A stretch of 64,000 bases of DNA from Paraburkholderia sabiae (lineage in GTDB: Bacteria; Pseudomonadota; Gammaproteobacteria; Burkholderiales; Burkholderiaceae), in NCBI RefSeq assembly GCF_030412785.1, contig NZ_CP125295.1, forward strand, positions 124,001-188,000, in the 5' to 3' direction. The notes under the pieces were generated by a model. It searched no databases. It was not told the DNA's origin and saw only the letters and a program-made list of their open reading frames with translations. Position 1 is the stretch's first letter. The number at the start of each line of letters is the position of its first letter. Shown here in pieces: positions 30,040 through 38,966 of the stretch. The translations under genes and the position numbers were made by a program.

Positions 30040-33000
30040 ATGGCCCGCAAACCTGTCGTCGACATGGCCGTATGGCCCTCGCTCGGCCTTGAAGGCAATC
30101 TGATCGTCCCGGCAATGATCGCTCAGATTGCCGCTCCGAAGGATGATGAGGAAACCCGCCAATCCTACGGCATCCGAAAGGGTTTGACGATCCGCGAGGA
30201 AATCGCCACCGCCTTTCGCGTTGGTCAGTCGCATTTCGATGCCTTCCTGCGGATAAAAGCCCCGTCTGCCGAAGCCACGCGCCGCTTCATGCGTGACTTT
30301 CTAACCGAGACGTTCGGCTTCGAGGACCTAGTCACCTCGGGTGGCGCGATCTCGTTCATCGCCGGCGGTCGCGTGCCGGTCGTGGTGGTGCCGCCGAACG
30401 AGGAAAAACTCGATCGCCGCAGCGTGACCCTGTCAACGGACCGATCCCGGTCTCCGGCTGTCGCACTCCAAGATTATCTGAACGACAACGACGACTGCCT
30501 TTGGGGGCTTGTGACCAACGGCACGGTGATCCGACTGATGCGGGACAACGCCTCCCTTACTCGCCCGGCATATATCGAGGCGGATCTTACGCAGATCTTT
30601 GTTAACGAGGATGCGGCTTCTTTCGCCGTCCTCTGGCTACTCCTTCACCGCACGCGCTTCGGCAGCCAAGGCAACACCGCTGCAGATTGTGCACTGGAGC
30701 GCTGGCGGGATGCCGGTGCGCGCGAGGGTGAAACCGCTCGTGACCGCCTTGCGGGTCAAGTGCAAAGCGCGCTCAAACTACTTGGCTCGGGCTTCTTGGA
30801 AGCGAACCCCGATCTTGCGGCACGCTTGATGGCGGGCGAGATCAGCCTGACCGATTGGTTCAATGAACTTCTGCGTCTCGTCTATCGCCTGATTTTCCTG
30901 ATGGTCGCTGAGGACCGCAACTTACTGCATCCGCCCGATGCCCCGGCAGACGCGCGCAAGCTTTATGCCGACGGCTATTCGCTTACTGCTCTGCGTGCGC
31001 AGTGCTTCCGGGGGGCGACATGGGACAAACACCATGATCGCTACGAGGGTGTCAAGATCACCTTCCACGCACTTGCCACCGGACAGGACGTGCTAGCGTT
31101 GCCTGCGCTAGGCGGATTATTCGCCGATGGAGCGCTGCCTCATCTGACGAACGCCCGCCTGCGCAACCACGCTTTCATGCAGGCGCTCTATCGGCTGTCC
31201 TGGCTTGCTGAAAAGGCCAGCATGGTTCCGGTCAACTGGCGAGCGATGGAGACCGAGGAACTGGGATCCGTCTACGAATCGCTTCTCGAACTTCAGCCGC
31301 AACTGGGCGATGACGGCCGCAGTCTGGTCTTTGCATCGGAAGCGGCGGAGCAGAAAGGCAATCAACGCAAGACCACTGGCTCCTACTATACGCCGGACAG
31401 CCTTGTTCAGGCGCTGCTCGATACAGCGCTTGATCCTGTGCTCGATAGGATCGAGGTGCAGGCCGACGATCCCGTCAAGGCGCTTCTGAGACTCTCGGTC
31501 ATCGATCCGGCCTGCGGTTCGGGCCACTTCCTTCTGGCCGCCGCACGCCGCATTGCAACCCGCCTAGCCCGCATCCGGGCCGAGGGCACGCCCTCGCTGG
31601 CCGATTTCCGCCATGCCCTGCGCGATGTTGCCCGTTACTGCATCCACGGCGTGGACCGTAATCCGATGGCGGTGGAGCTAACCAAGGTCGCACTCTGGAT
31701 CGAAACGGTGGACCCGGGCCTGCCGCTAGGCTTCTTCGACGCGCAGATCCGTTGTGGCGATGCATTGCTGGGTGTCTTTGACCTGAAGGTTCTGGAAAAA
31801 GGCATCCCCGACGCGGCTTACAAGCCCCTGATAGGGGATGACAAGGCCACCGCTAAGTATTACCTACAGGCCAATACGGACGCGAAGAAAGGACAGGGCG
31901 GGTTCGACTTCGGCACCGGGCAGTCATCGATGCCGGCACTTAGGCCGTTGGCGCTTGATTTCTCGGGCTTTCGTGCTCTGCCCGAAGATACGGTTGAACA
32001 GATCAGAGCGAAGGCAGAACGCTTTGAGGAGTTGTGCAACAAGCAGGAGTTCATCCAAGCAGAGGCGGCGGCGGATCTCTACGTTGGAACTTTTCTGATG
32101 CCGAAAACCGGCGGCCTGCCCTCGGGCGCTTTCGCGCACACCGTGCCGACGACGGCGGAACTGCGGGCGGACGAAGCACAAGGCGACGTCCGGAAGGTGA
32201 GGCTCGACGCAGCAAAGGCCGCCCGTCAAGCTCGCGCTTTCCACTGGCCGCTGGAGTTTCCCGATGTCATGCAAGGTGGCGGCTTTGACGTAGTGCTGGG
32301 AAACCCGCCGTGGGAGCGCATTAAACTGCAGGAGCAGGAGTTCTTCGCCGCACGTTCGCCGGAGATTGCCAGCGCACCGAACAAGGCGGCGCGGGATCTG
32401 CTTATCAAGGCACTGCGCGATTCTCCCGCGGGGAGTGCCGAGCGAGCACTGTCGGATGCGTTCATTGCTGCCAAACGCCAAGCCGAGGCCACTAGTGAAT
32501 TTGTCCGTGTAGTGGGTGAGGACGGTGGACGTTTTGTCCTGACGGGTCGCGGCGATGTGAACACCTATGCACTGTTTGCCGAGTTGTTCAGCAAATTGTC
32601 TCGATTGCGCGCGGGAGTAATTGTGCCGACAGGCATCGCAACTGATGCCACTACAGCGCCCTTCTTTGCTTTATTGGTAGAACAGAAGCGGCTCGCCAGT
32701 CTGGTGGATTTCGAGAATCGCGAAAAGCTGTTTCCTGCCGTAGATAGCCGCATGAAATTCTGCCTACTCACGCTTGGGCGAGACGAGGAGGAGGCTCGCT
32801 TTGCGTTCTTCCTAACCGATGCTGCGCAACTGGCGGAGCCTGAGCGGAACTTCACGCTTTCGGCGGAGACCATTGCGGGGCTGAACCCAAATACCCGCAC
32901 TGTGCCGGTATTCCGCTCGCGCGCCGACGCAGAATTGACTGCGAAGATTCATCAGTCCACCCCGATCTTGAGGATGGATGCGAAGAGTTCGAATCCTTGG

Positions 33001-33948
33001 GGATTCGACTACATGACAAAAATGTTTGACATGGCTGACAACAGCGGCGAATTTGCCGATGCAAAGGACATTGGCGTGCCCAGCGTTAGCGATGGTCGAA
33101 TTCGAGCGGACGTGCCTCTGCAGGGACAGTGTGTTCCGCTGTATGAGGCAAAGAACTTACACATCTTTGACCACCGCTGGTCGTCGTTTGACGTTGCGGA
33201 GAATGAAACGATTGACGTCGTCGCCAGTAAGAAAGAAGAAACGACTTTTGAAATCAAAACTCGTTACTGGGTGCGCGAATCTAGACTTTTAGAGCGGTTG
33301 CAGTCCAAAGATTGGACGCGACAATGGTTGATGGGCTGGCGCGATATAACGAATGCTACAAACGAGCGCACCACAATTGCCGGTTTTTTTCCGAGATGTG
33401 CTGCTGCCCACACGTTGCGAGTGATGTTTCTCGGGACCGACGCAAAGCTTGCAATGCTCTTTGTTGGGTGCTTGTCCTCTCTTGTATTTGATTACGTTGC
33501 GCGGCAGAAAATCGGGGGAACTCATCTTACCGTGGAAACGCTAAAGCAACTGCCTGTCCTTGAACCGAGCGTATACGGTGAAAACGACGTCTCGTTTCTG
33601 CTTCCCAGATTAGTTGAACTCGTTTACACATCGGCGAGCATGCGCGTCCTCGCCGAAGATGCTGGATATGCCGGTCCGCCGTTTCCTTGGAATACAGAAC
33701 GCCGTGCATTTTTGAGGGCGGAGCTCGATGCGTATTATGCGCGTATGTATGGGCTGACCCGCGACGAACTTCGCTATATCTTAGATCCTGCGGAGGTAAA
33801 AGGCCCTGACTATCCATCAGAAACCTTCCGTGTGCTGAAGGAAAAGGAAATCCGCCAATACGGCGAATATCGAACTCGCAGCCTCGTGCTGGAAGCCTGG
33901 GACCGGATGGCGCAAAAGGGCGAGCTTGCTGACACGGTGATGCTGTGA
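30040..33948 (+). CDS. Large N6-adenine DNA methyltransferase (DISARM DrmMI / Eco57I-like)
   Basis: A 1,302-residue class I methyltransferase. SAM-binding motif I is DPACGSGHF (near 488-496) and catalytic motif IV is NPPW (near 754-757), diagnostic of amino-methyltransferases acting on adenine. A long helical N-terminal region precedes the core, and a C-terminal target-recognition-like part (about 900-1290) contains LTVETLKQLPV, a segment seen in Eco57I/PglX-type enzymes. No nuclease motif is evident at the N-terminus. It probably marks host DNA so that the helicase-nuclease module spares it. GTGA overlap with the HNH gene. Confidence 0.9.
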   Translation: MARKPVVDMAVWPSLGLEGNLIVPAMIAQIAAPKDDEETRQSYGIRKGLTIREEIATAFRVGQSHFDAFLRIKAPSAEATRRFMRDFLTETFGFEDLVTSGGAISFIAGGRVPVVVVPPNEEKLDRRSVTLSTDRSRSPAVALQDYLNDNDDCLWGLVTNGTVIRLMRDNASLTRPAYIEADLTQIFVNEDAASFAVLWLLLHRTRFGSQGNTAADCALERWRDAGAREGETARDRLAGQVQSALKLLGSGFLEANPDLAARLMAGEISLTDWFNELLRLVYRLIFLMVAEDRNLLHPPDAPADARKLYADGYSLTALRAQCFRGATWDKHHDRYEGVKITFHALATGQDVLALPALGGLFADGALPHLTNARLRNHAFMQALYRLSWLAEKASMVPVNWRAMETEELGSVYESLLELQPQLGDDGRSLVFASEAAEQKGNQRKTTGSYYTPDSLVQALLDTALDPVLDRIEVQADDPVKALLRLSVIDPACGSGHFLLAAARRIATRLARIRAEGTPSLADFRHALRDVARYCIHGVDRNPMAVELTKVALWIETVDPGLPLGFFDAQIRCGDALLGVFDLKVLEKGIPDAAYKPLIGDDKATAKYYLQANTDAKKGQGGFDFGTGQSSMPALRPLALDFSGFRALPEDTVEQIRAKAERFEELCNKQEFIQAEAAADLYVGTFLMPKTGGLPSGAFAHTVPTTAELRADEAQGDVRKVRLDAAKAARQARAFHWPLEFPDVMQGGGFDVVLGNPPWERIKLQEQEFFAARSPEIASAPNKAARDLLIKALRDSPAGSAERALSDAFIAAKRQAEATSEFVRVVGEDGGRFVLTGRGDVNTYALFAELFSKLSRLRAGVIVPTGIATDATTAPFFALLVEQKRLASLVDFENREKLFPAVDSRMKFCLLTLGRDEEEARFAFFLTDAAQLAEPERNFTLSAETIAGLNPNTRTVPVFRSRADAELTAKIHQSTPILRMDAKSSNPWGFDYMTKMFDMADNSGEFADAKDIGVPSVSDGRIRADVPLQGQCVPLYEAKNLHIFDHRWSSFDVAENETIDVVASKKEETTFEIKTRYWVRESRLLERLQSKDWTRQWLMGWRDITNATNERTTIAGFFPRCAAAHTLRVMFLGTDAKLAMLFVGCLSSLVFDYVARQKIGGTHLTVETLKQLPVLEPSVYGENDVSFLLPRLVELVYTSASMRVLAEDAGYAGPPFPWNTERRAFLRAELDAYYARMYGLTRDELRYILDPAEVKGPDYPSETFRVLKEKEIRQYGEYRTRSLVLEAWDRMAQKGELADTVML

Positions 33949-34703
33949 TCGAGTCTCCCCAATCCTTTGTCATCCGAGAGGAATGTGGAAAGGCTGCTTG
34001 GCAGCACGGCTTCCGCCGGCAGTTGGGCGAGGATGCTGGTTGGGCAGCATTTGCCTCGACCACTGCGCAGGGGAGGATCTGGCTCGCCGCCGATGGGCCT
34101 CAGGGACCGTGGCATCTTGCGCTCGATCATCCCGGAGTGATTGCGGAGCTGAATCTCCCCGCCGGAGTTGTTCCCGGCCCAGGTCTGTCGCGCCATGTTT
34201 TTGAGAGTTTGAACGAGCTATACAGGATTCTCCCGCGCCTTTATCAGCTCGCTGCCAGCCTCCCCGATGCGCCGCTTCATATCTTCCAGACACAAGTGGC
34301 GGGCATGCCTAAGGCGACTGAGGCCGAGCGGTTGATTGTTCAGCGTATTGGACAAGATATCTTCCGCGCGAGCCTGATGGAATATTGGCAGGGTCGCTGC
34401 CCTTTGACCGGGATTACGGACCCAGCGTTGTTGCGCGCCTCGCATATCGTCCCTTGGGCGGATTGCGATAGCGACGCAGAAAGACTGAATGCTCACAACG
34501 GCCTATTGCTTTCTGCTTTGTGGGATGCAGCATTTGACCGGGCATTGGTGAGCTTTGGTGACGACGGATGTCCGCTTTTCTCGCCACAACTGAGCGATGA
34601 GGCGCGTGACGAGCTACGCTGGGCCGCACCGATACCGTTGAGCGATCAGCATAGGGCGCGCCTTGCTGGGCACCGACAACGATTTTCTACGTCGAATTGT
34701 TAG
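33945..34703 (+). CDS. HNH endonuclease
   Basis: A 252-residue protein with a C-terminal HNH domain (about 150-205): RCPLTG...LRASHIVPW...NAHNGLLLSALWDAAFD. The Cys in RCPLTG, the His in SHIVPW, the Asn in AHNG and the terminal acidic segment are consistent with an HNH_2-type nuclease. The N-terminal 140 residues are unassigned. It starts at GTG 33945 inside the methylase stop (GTGA), so it is made together with the methylase and is the probable cleavage partner of this operon. Class 1 DISARM normally uses a PLD-type DrmC; the HNH protein may replace it (inference). Confidence 0.87.
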   Translation: MIESPQSFVIREECGKAAWQHGFRRQLGEDAGWAAFASTTAQGRIWLAADGPQGPWHLALDHPGVIAELNLPAGVVPGPGLSRHVFESLNELYRILPRLYQLAASLPDAPLHIFQTQVAGMPKATEAERLIVQRIGQDIFRASLMEYWQGRCPLTGITDPALLRASHIVPWADCDSDAERLNAHNGLLLSALWDAAFDRALVSFGDDGCPLFSPQLSDEARDELRWAAPIPLSDQHRARLAGHRQRFSTSNC

Positions 34704-34929
34704 TGGGGCTCCCCGTTGAGTGGTGGACTTGGGACGTAGCCGCGCCTTTTGATGACTTGTCGAACGACAATCTCGCGCCGTGTCAGGCAATTGCTTCGGC
34801 GTTCGTCTGTATAGAGATTTCGTCTACTCCTTCATGCAACGTTCTCCATAAAGACTCGGCCGGAATTGCGTCGTCAAAACCTCGATCGCAGTTCCTCGCT
34901 ACAATGTGGAAAATTAAAGAAACCGGGCT

Positions 34930-35463
34930 ATGAACGTCCGGACGACGCCGGAGCGGTGTTGCATGTTCATTTCCAATCAGAAAGAGCAATTCAACGTAGC
35001 CTATGTTCACGCGATCGCTAGCCAAGCTGGATTGAACACGGGAAATATGAGGGTAGACGACCAAAGCATCGACCTTGATGTTGATGGAAAAATTCCCACC
35101 GCGACGAAGAACCGCTTTCCCAAGATCAGCTTGCAGCTGAAAGCCACTTCACAAAAAATGGTGAAGAACGGTGTTATCAAGTTTCCTCTTCCCCGGAAGA
35201 ACTACGACGATTTGAAGAACGATCGTCTCATTGTTCCCAGATACTTGATCGTGCTGCTTGTTCCGGACGACACGGACGATTGGATTCAACATCATGCCCA
35301 GCATATGAGCCTGCACAACACATGCTACTGGGCATCCATCAAAAATGATCCGTCTGTCAAAGGTAGATCGAAGGTGACGGTCGACATTCCGCTGACCCAG
35401 CGTTTGAACACCGTGTCTTTACTGCATCTCGTAACGTTGGCGAGCGAGGGGAAATGCGCATGA
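34930..35463 (+). CDS. DUF4365 domain protein (PD-(D/E)XK-like)
   Basis: A 177-residue protein matching DUF4365: an N-terminal helix, then QSIDLDVDG (D48), then LQLKATS (Q69, K71), which together form a PD-(D/E)XK-like D...QxK site, followed by YDDLKND and PRYLIVLLVP. The fold suggests a nuclease, but cutting is unproven. ATG 34963 is an alternative start. It overlaps the next gene by 4 bp (ATGA). A 226-bp gap separates it from the HNH gene, so it may have its own promoter. It lies between two restriction-type modules. Confidence 0.75.
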   Translation: MNVRTTPERCCMFISNQKEQFNVAYVHAIASQAGLNTGNMRVDDQSIDLDVDGKIPTATKNRFPKISLQLKATSQKMVKNGVIKFPLPRKNYDDLKNDRLIVPRYLIVLLVPDDTDDWIQHHAQHMSLHNTCYWASIKNDPSVKGRSKVTVDIPLTQRLNTVSLLHLVTLASEGKCA

Positions 35464-36620
35464 CCCGCGATGACGTCATTGAGCGAGTCCACGGTGTGAC
35501 ATGGATGCAGCTGCAGTCTTATCTGATAGCCACCGGATGGGCGGACGATGGAGCGTTCGGCCCATTCGCGTCGATCTGGCACCGCGCAGATCACAATGAT
35601 GCTCAGGTATTGTTGCCCATATCGGAGGAAGCCGACGATTTCTGGCCGCGCCTGGCGGATGCCGTGCTCGCGATTGCCGAGTTCGAGCAACGGCCGACAG
35701 CGGACGTCATCGCTGCGGTGAGCGGGCGCTTCGGGGATGTTATTAGCATCCGAGTTATTCACGAAGACGTCGAAAGCGGGACCATACCGGCTATCGATGG
35801 CGTTGCACTTAACGAGAATGCGCTCGAGTTGTTGACGGCGGCGTCAATGTCTTACCTGACGAAGCGGCAGTATCATCAGAGGCCGACGGCCGTGACAAAT
35901 GCTTTCCTAGAGACGCTTCGACTAGGTCAAACGGAGAAGGGAAGTTATGTCGTAAACCTGTTTGCGCAATTGCCCGAGCCATCAGAGAGTCAGCCTGCAT
36001 TAGACAACGTGCACATGACAAACAATGTCATCGCAAATCTGTCGTCGGGCCTGAAGGCGCTTAGTCATGCGATCAGGGCGAAAGGTAAAAGAAAAGACGA
36101 GCATAAAGCGCTCGACGAGGCAGTGGCAGCGGGCGCCAGTGCGAACATGTGCGACGCCTTGATAGGTATAAGCGGGCGCGACAAGAACCGAGCCTTTGAA
36201 ATCTCGATCACGCCCTTGCGTTCCGGAGGTGATACGCCGACGTCCGTGAGATTTGCATTCCAAAAGGAAAAAATTGAACGACTAGAAAAGGCGTCCGAGT
36301 ATTACAGACGCACATACACAGCGCGCAACAAGACGGTCCAAGGCTACATCAAGCGACTCGACCGCGCGCACGGCGAGAGACACGGCACGATTTTAGTCGC
36401 TGCTTTGGTGGAAAACACCGAAAAAATGGTCGAAATTGACCTCGGACCAGCCGACTATAAACGAGCTATCTCGGCGCACGCGTCCGACGCGGAGGTCAGG
36501 TGTTCGGGTGACGTGCTGATCAAGCCTCGTAGCGCCATCCTCTTGAACCCTGCAGGATTTCAGGTGGTAAATGATGGCGATGATTTGTTCACGCTGAAGA
36601 GCAAGGCCAAGAAAAAGTGA
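35460..36620 (+). CDS. Unknown protein coupled to the DUF4365 gene
   Basis: A 386-residue soluble protein I do not recognise. An N-terminal ~80 residues (DDVIERVHGVTWMQLQSYLIATGW...WHRADHNDAQVLLP) resemble small domains beside DUF4365 genes. The middle (about 115-250) is mixed, with a KRKDEHKALDEAVAAGAS helix, and the end has a beta-rich part (AISAHASDAEVRCSGDVL). The ATG at 35460 overlaps the DUF4365 stop and has GAGGGGA 8 nt upstream; ATG 35454 is possible. Tight coupling suggests a two-protein unit, perhaps sensor plus nuclease (inference). Confidence 0.7.
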   Translation: MTRDDVIERVHGVTWMQLQSYLIATGWADDGAFGPFASIWHRADHNDAQVLLPISEEADDFWPRLADAVLAIAEFEQRPTADVIAAVSGRFGDVISIRVIHEDVESGTIPAIDGVALNENALELLTAASMSYLTKRQYHQRPTAVTNAFLETLRLGQTEKGSYVVNLFAQLPEPSESQPALDNVHMTNNVIANLSSGLKALSHAIRAKGKRKDEHKALDEAVAAGASANMCDALIGISGRDKNRAFEISITPLRSGGDTPTSVRFAFQKEKIERLEKASEYYRRTYTARNKTVQGYIKRLDRAHGERHGTILVAALVENTEKMVEIDLGPADYKRAISAHASDAEVRCSGDVLIKPRSAILLNPAGFQVVNDGDDLFTLKSKAKKK

Positions 36621-36785
36621 CGCAATCGACTGCTGAGTCCGAAGCCGACCATAACAGGAACGACTATCGTTGCGACTTTGGCGCGAGGTGATAACTTGAG
36701 TGATCGGGCGCTTCAAGGCACGGGTATATCCGATCTGAAGACTACGTTCAAACTTTACTCACAACGTTGAGCACGATTCATTCTC

Positions 36786-38957
36786 ATGAGCCGCTATATC
36801 CCGAATCATCCAAACGCAAATCAAGTCTTTGATCTTGGCGCCAAGTTCAAAACCGAAGCCCTGCTGAACGGCAAATCGATTTTTGTTCCTAAGGCAGATC
36901 TTTGGACCCCGGAGAACTTCGATCCGCTTATCGAGCACTATGTGAAGGACCCGATCGTCGGAAAAGGTGACGTCCGCGGGGAAAAATTTTGGGAGAAACT
37001 TGGCAGCCAACTGGGGCGGTGCACTCCGTCGAGCGTGGCTCTTTGTGCAGAGATTTATTGGATCCTGACGCTCGCATCAAGCTTCCTCACTGTGAAATAC
37101 AAGAAGTCAAAAATCTCCTCGATTTGGGCGATGGCGAGGCCTGAACCTATATCGTCGTTGGACGCGTCGTCACCTTACTTATCGGAGACTGCGCTCGGAG
37201 GAGTGGGAAGCACAGGAACGGCCTATAACCTTCTCATGTGGATGGAACTTGCATATGCCATTCAAATGTTTAGAAGCTTGGTCGCTATGCCGATCGACGA
37301 GCGGAGCAAGCTTCTGATGCAGCCGTGGGAGTTTGCGCGCTGGCTCGACGAGATGGATGATACTGAAGGACGTCAGTTCTATCATATTCTCGCGCATGTG
37401 CTGTTTCCCGACGAGTTTGAGCGGGTGTTCTCGGAGGGCGGCAAGGAGGCGCTAGCGCGTCACGACACACTTAGTATTCCGCATGCGCGGCGTTCGCCTC
37501 GTTCAACACGTGATAAAGCGCTCTTTGACGAACGTGTGCGTCTCGAACGCGAGTTTGGCCGTTCCATCGACTACTACAGCGACCCACCATTGCTCGTCAG
37601 GAAGGACAAATCGAAACAGAAGCGTAAATCCGTCTCGCCTAGCCCGAGAGGGATTGATCTCACTGAATTGTTTACGGATAGCAATGGCGGTGACTCGAAC
37701 AAGCAGGCGCAAGAGGGAGGCGGCGATAGCCCGATCGAGCGCCCCTGGACACCACGCAATCGGGTCTTCTTCGGGCCGCCCGGCTCCGGCAAGACTTACT
37801 CCATGGAACGCATTCGGCTGGAACGATACAAAAGTGGCGAGCACATTGTCTTCGTATCGTTCCATCCGTCCTACTCCTACGAAGACTTCGTCGAGGGCTA
37901 TCGGCCTTTGCCGGGACAAGGTGGACGGTTGAGCGAGCGGCCGGTGAAAGGCCCTTTCCGGGAGATCTGCGAGCGGGCCCACAAACATCCGGATGTTCGG
38001 CACACGCTGTTCATCGATGAAATCAACAGGGCGAACGTGGCGAAGGTCTTCGGCGAGCTCATTACGATCTTGGAGCCGAGTAAGCGGTGCGATCCCAACC
38101 CGACGCTAGACTTCTCCGACGTAAATTCGGCGGTGCGCCTTCAATATAGCGGCGAAATGCTCGCGGTGCCTGCGAATCTGGACATCGTCGCGACTATGAA
38201 CACAGCCGATCGCTCTGTTCAGTCGATCGACAGGGCGTTGCGACGCCGCTTCGAGTTCATCGAAACACCGTCCGATCCTGAGAGGCTATCGCCTAACCTC
38301 GTCGGCGGTGTTGACCTTCGGGCATTACTCTCAGCCGTCAACGACAGAATCGAGTTCCTGATCGATAGTGACCATGCTATTGGTCACGCGCTGCTAATGG
38401 ACGTTCGTAGTCTCAGCGACCTGCGGCGCGTGTTCTCACGTCGCGTGATTCCCCTGCTTCAGGAGTATTTTTTCGAAGATTTGAGCAAGGCGAAGCTCGC
38501 GCTGACCGGATCAGGCAAGCGCTCGGTCTTTTTCGACGAACGCCCCCTTGATCCTGGCAAGTTATTCGACTCGACTGCCGAGCTTGATGGCCTTGAGGCC
38601 CGCGTCTCCATTCGACCCGCATCCAGAACGGACAATTGGACGGCGCCTGAGTTCGTCAAGCTCTACCTCCGCGGCGCAGAGGCACAGGCGGCAATTGATG
38701 CTCTGTCATCGGGCGGACTGCCGGACCAGGAGGTCGAAGACGATGAAGAAATTGCCGAGGAGTGGTCGGGCGCCAAACTTGAGGATATCGAGCCCGACCG
38801 CCGGGAGGGAGCAGCCTCCGAGCCGATCACTGAGATCTCAGCTGCATCCGGCGTTAAACACGGCGAACGATCTTCCGCGCCGTTTGGCACATCATCTCAA
38901 GCCCCTGTCGATGACACCGACTCTGGCGCCACGGGGCAAACCGAAGGTTCGACCTAA
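36786..38957 (+). CDS. mcrB: McrB-like AAA+ GTPase subunit
   Basis: A 723-residue AAA+ motor. Walker A FFGPPGSGKTYS (about 328-339), Walker B LFIDEINRAN (about 406), and the McrB-specific MNTADRS (about 470), which binds GTP in this family, followed by the DRALRRRFEF arginine-finger region. The N-terminal ~320 residues are unlike the E. coli McrB 5-methylcytosine domain and probably carry a different recognition module. The last ~90 residues are acidic and low complexity. It lies 9 bp before mcrC. McrBC cleaves DNA with foreign modified bases. Confidence 0.9.
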   Translation: MSRYIPNHPNANQVFDLGAKFKTEALLNGKSIFVPKADLWTPENFDPLIEHYVKDPIVGKGDVRGEKFWEKLGSQLGRCTPSSVALCAEIYWILTLASSFLTVKYKKSKISSIWAMARPEPISSLDASSPYLSETALGGVGSTGTAYNLLMWMELAYAIQMFRSLVAMPIDERSKLLMQPWEFARWLDEMDDTEGRQFYHILAHVLFPDEFERVFSEGGKEALARHDTLSIPHARRSPRSTRDKALFDERVRLEREFGRSIDYYSDPPLLVRKDKSKQKRKSVSPSPRGIDLTELFTDSNGGDSNKQAQEGGGDSPIERPWTPRNRVFFGPPGSGKTYSMERIRLERYKSGEHIVFVSFHPSYSYEDFVEGYRPLPGQGGRLSERPVKGPFREICERAHKHPDVRHTLFIDEINRANVAKVFGELITILEPSKRCDPNPTLDFSDVNSAVRLQYSGEMLAVPANLDIVATMNTADRSVQSIDRALRRRFEFIETPSDPERLSPNLVGGVDLRALLSAVNDRIEFLIDSDHAIGHALLMDVRSLSDLRRVFSRRVIPLLQEYFFEDLSKAKLALTGSGKRSVFFDERPLDPGKLFDSTAELDGLEARVSIRPASRTDNWTAPEFVKLYLRGAEAQAAIDALSSGGLPDQEVEDDEEIAEEWSGAKLEDIEPDRREGAASEPITEISAASGVKHGERSSAPFGTSSQAPVDDTDSGATGQTEGST

Positions 38958-38966
38958 CCGTAAGCC

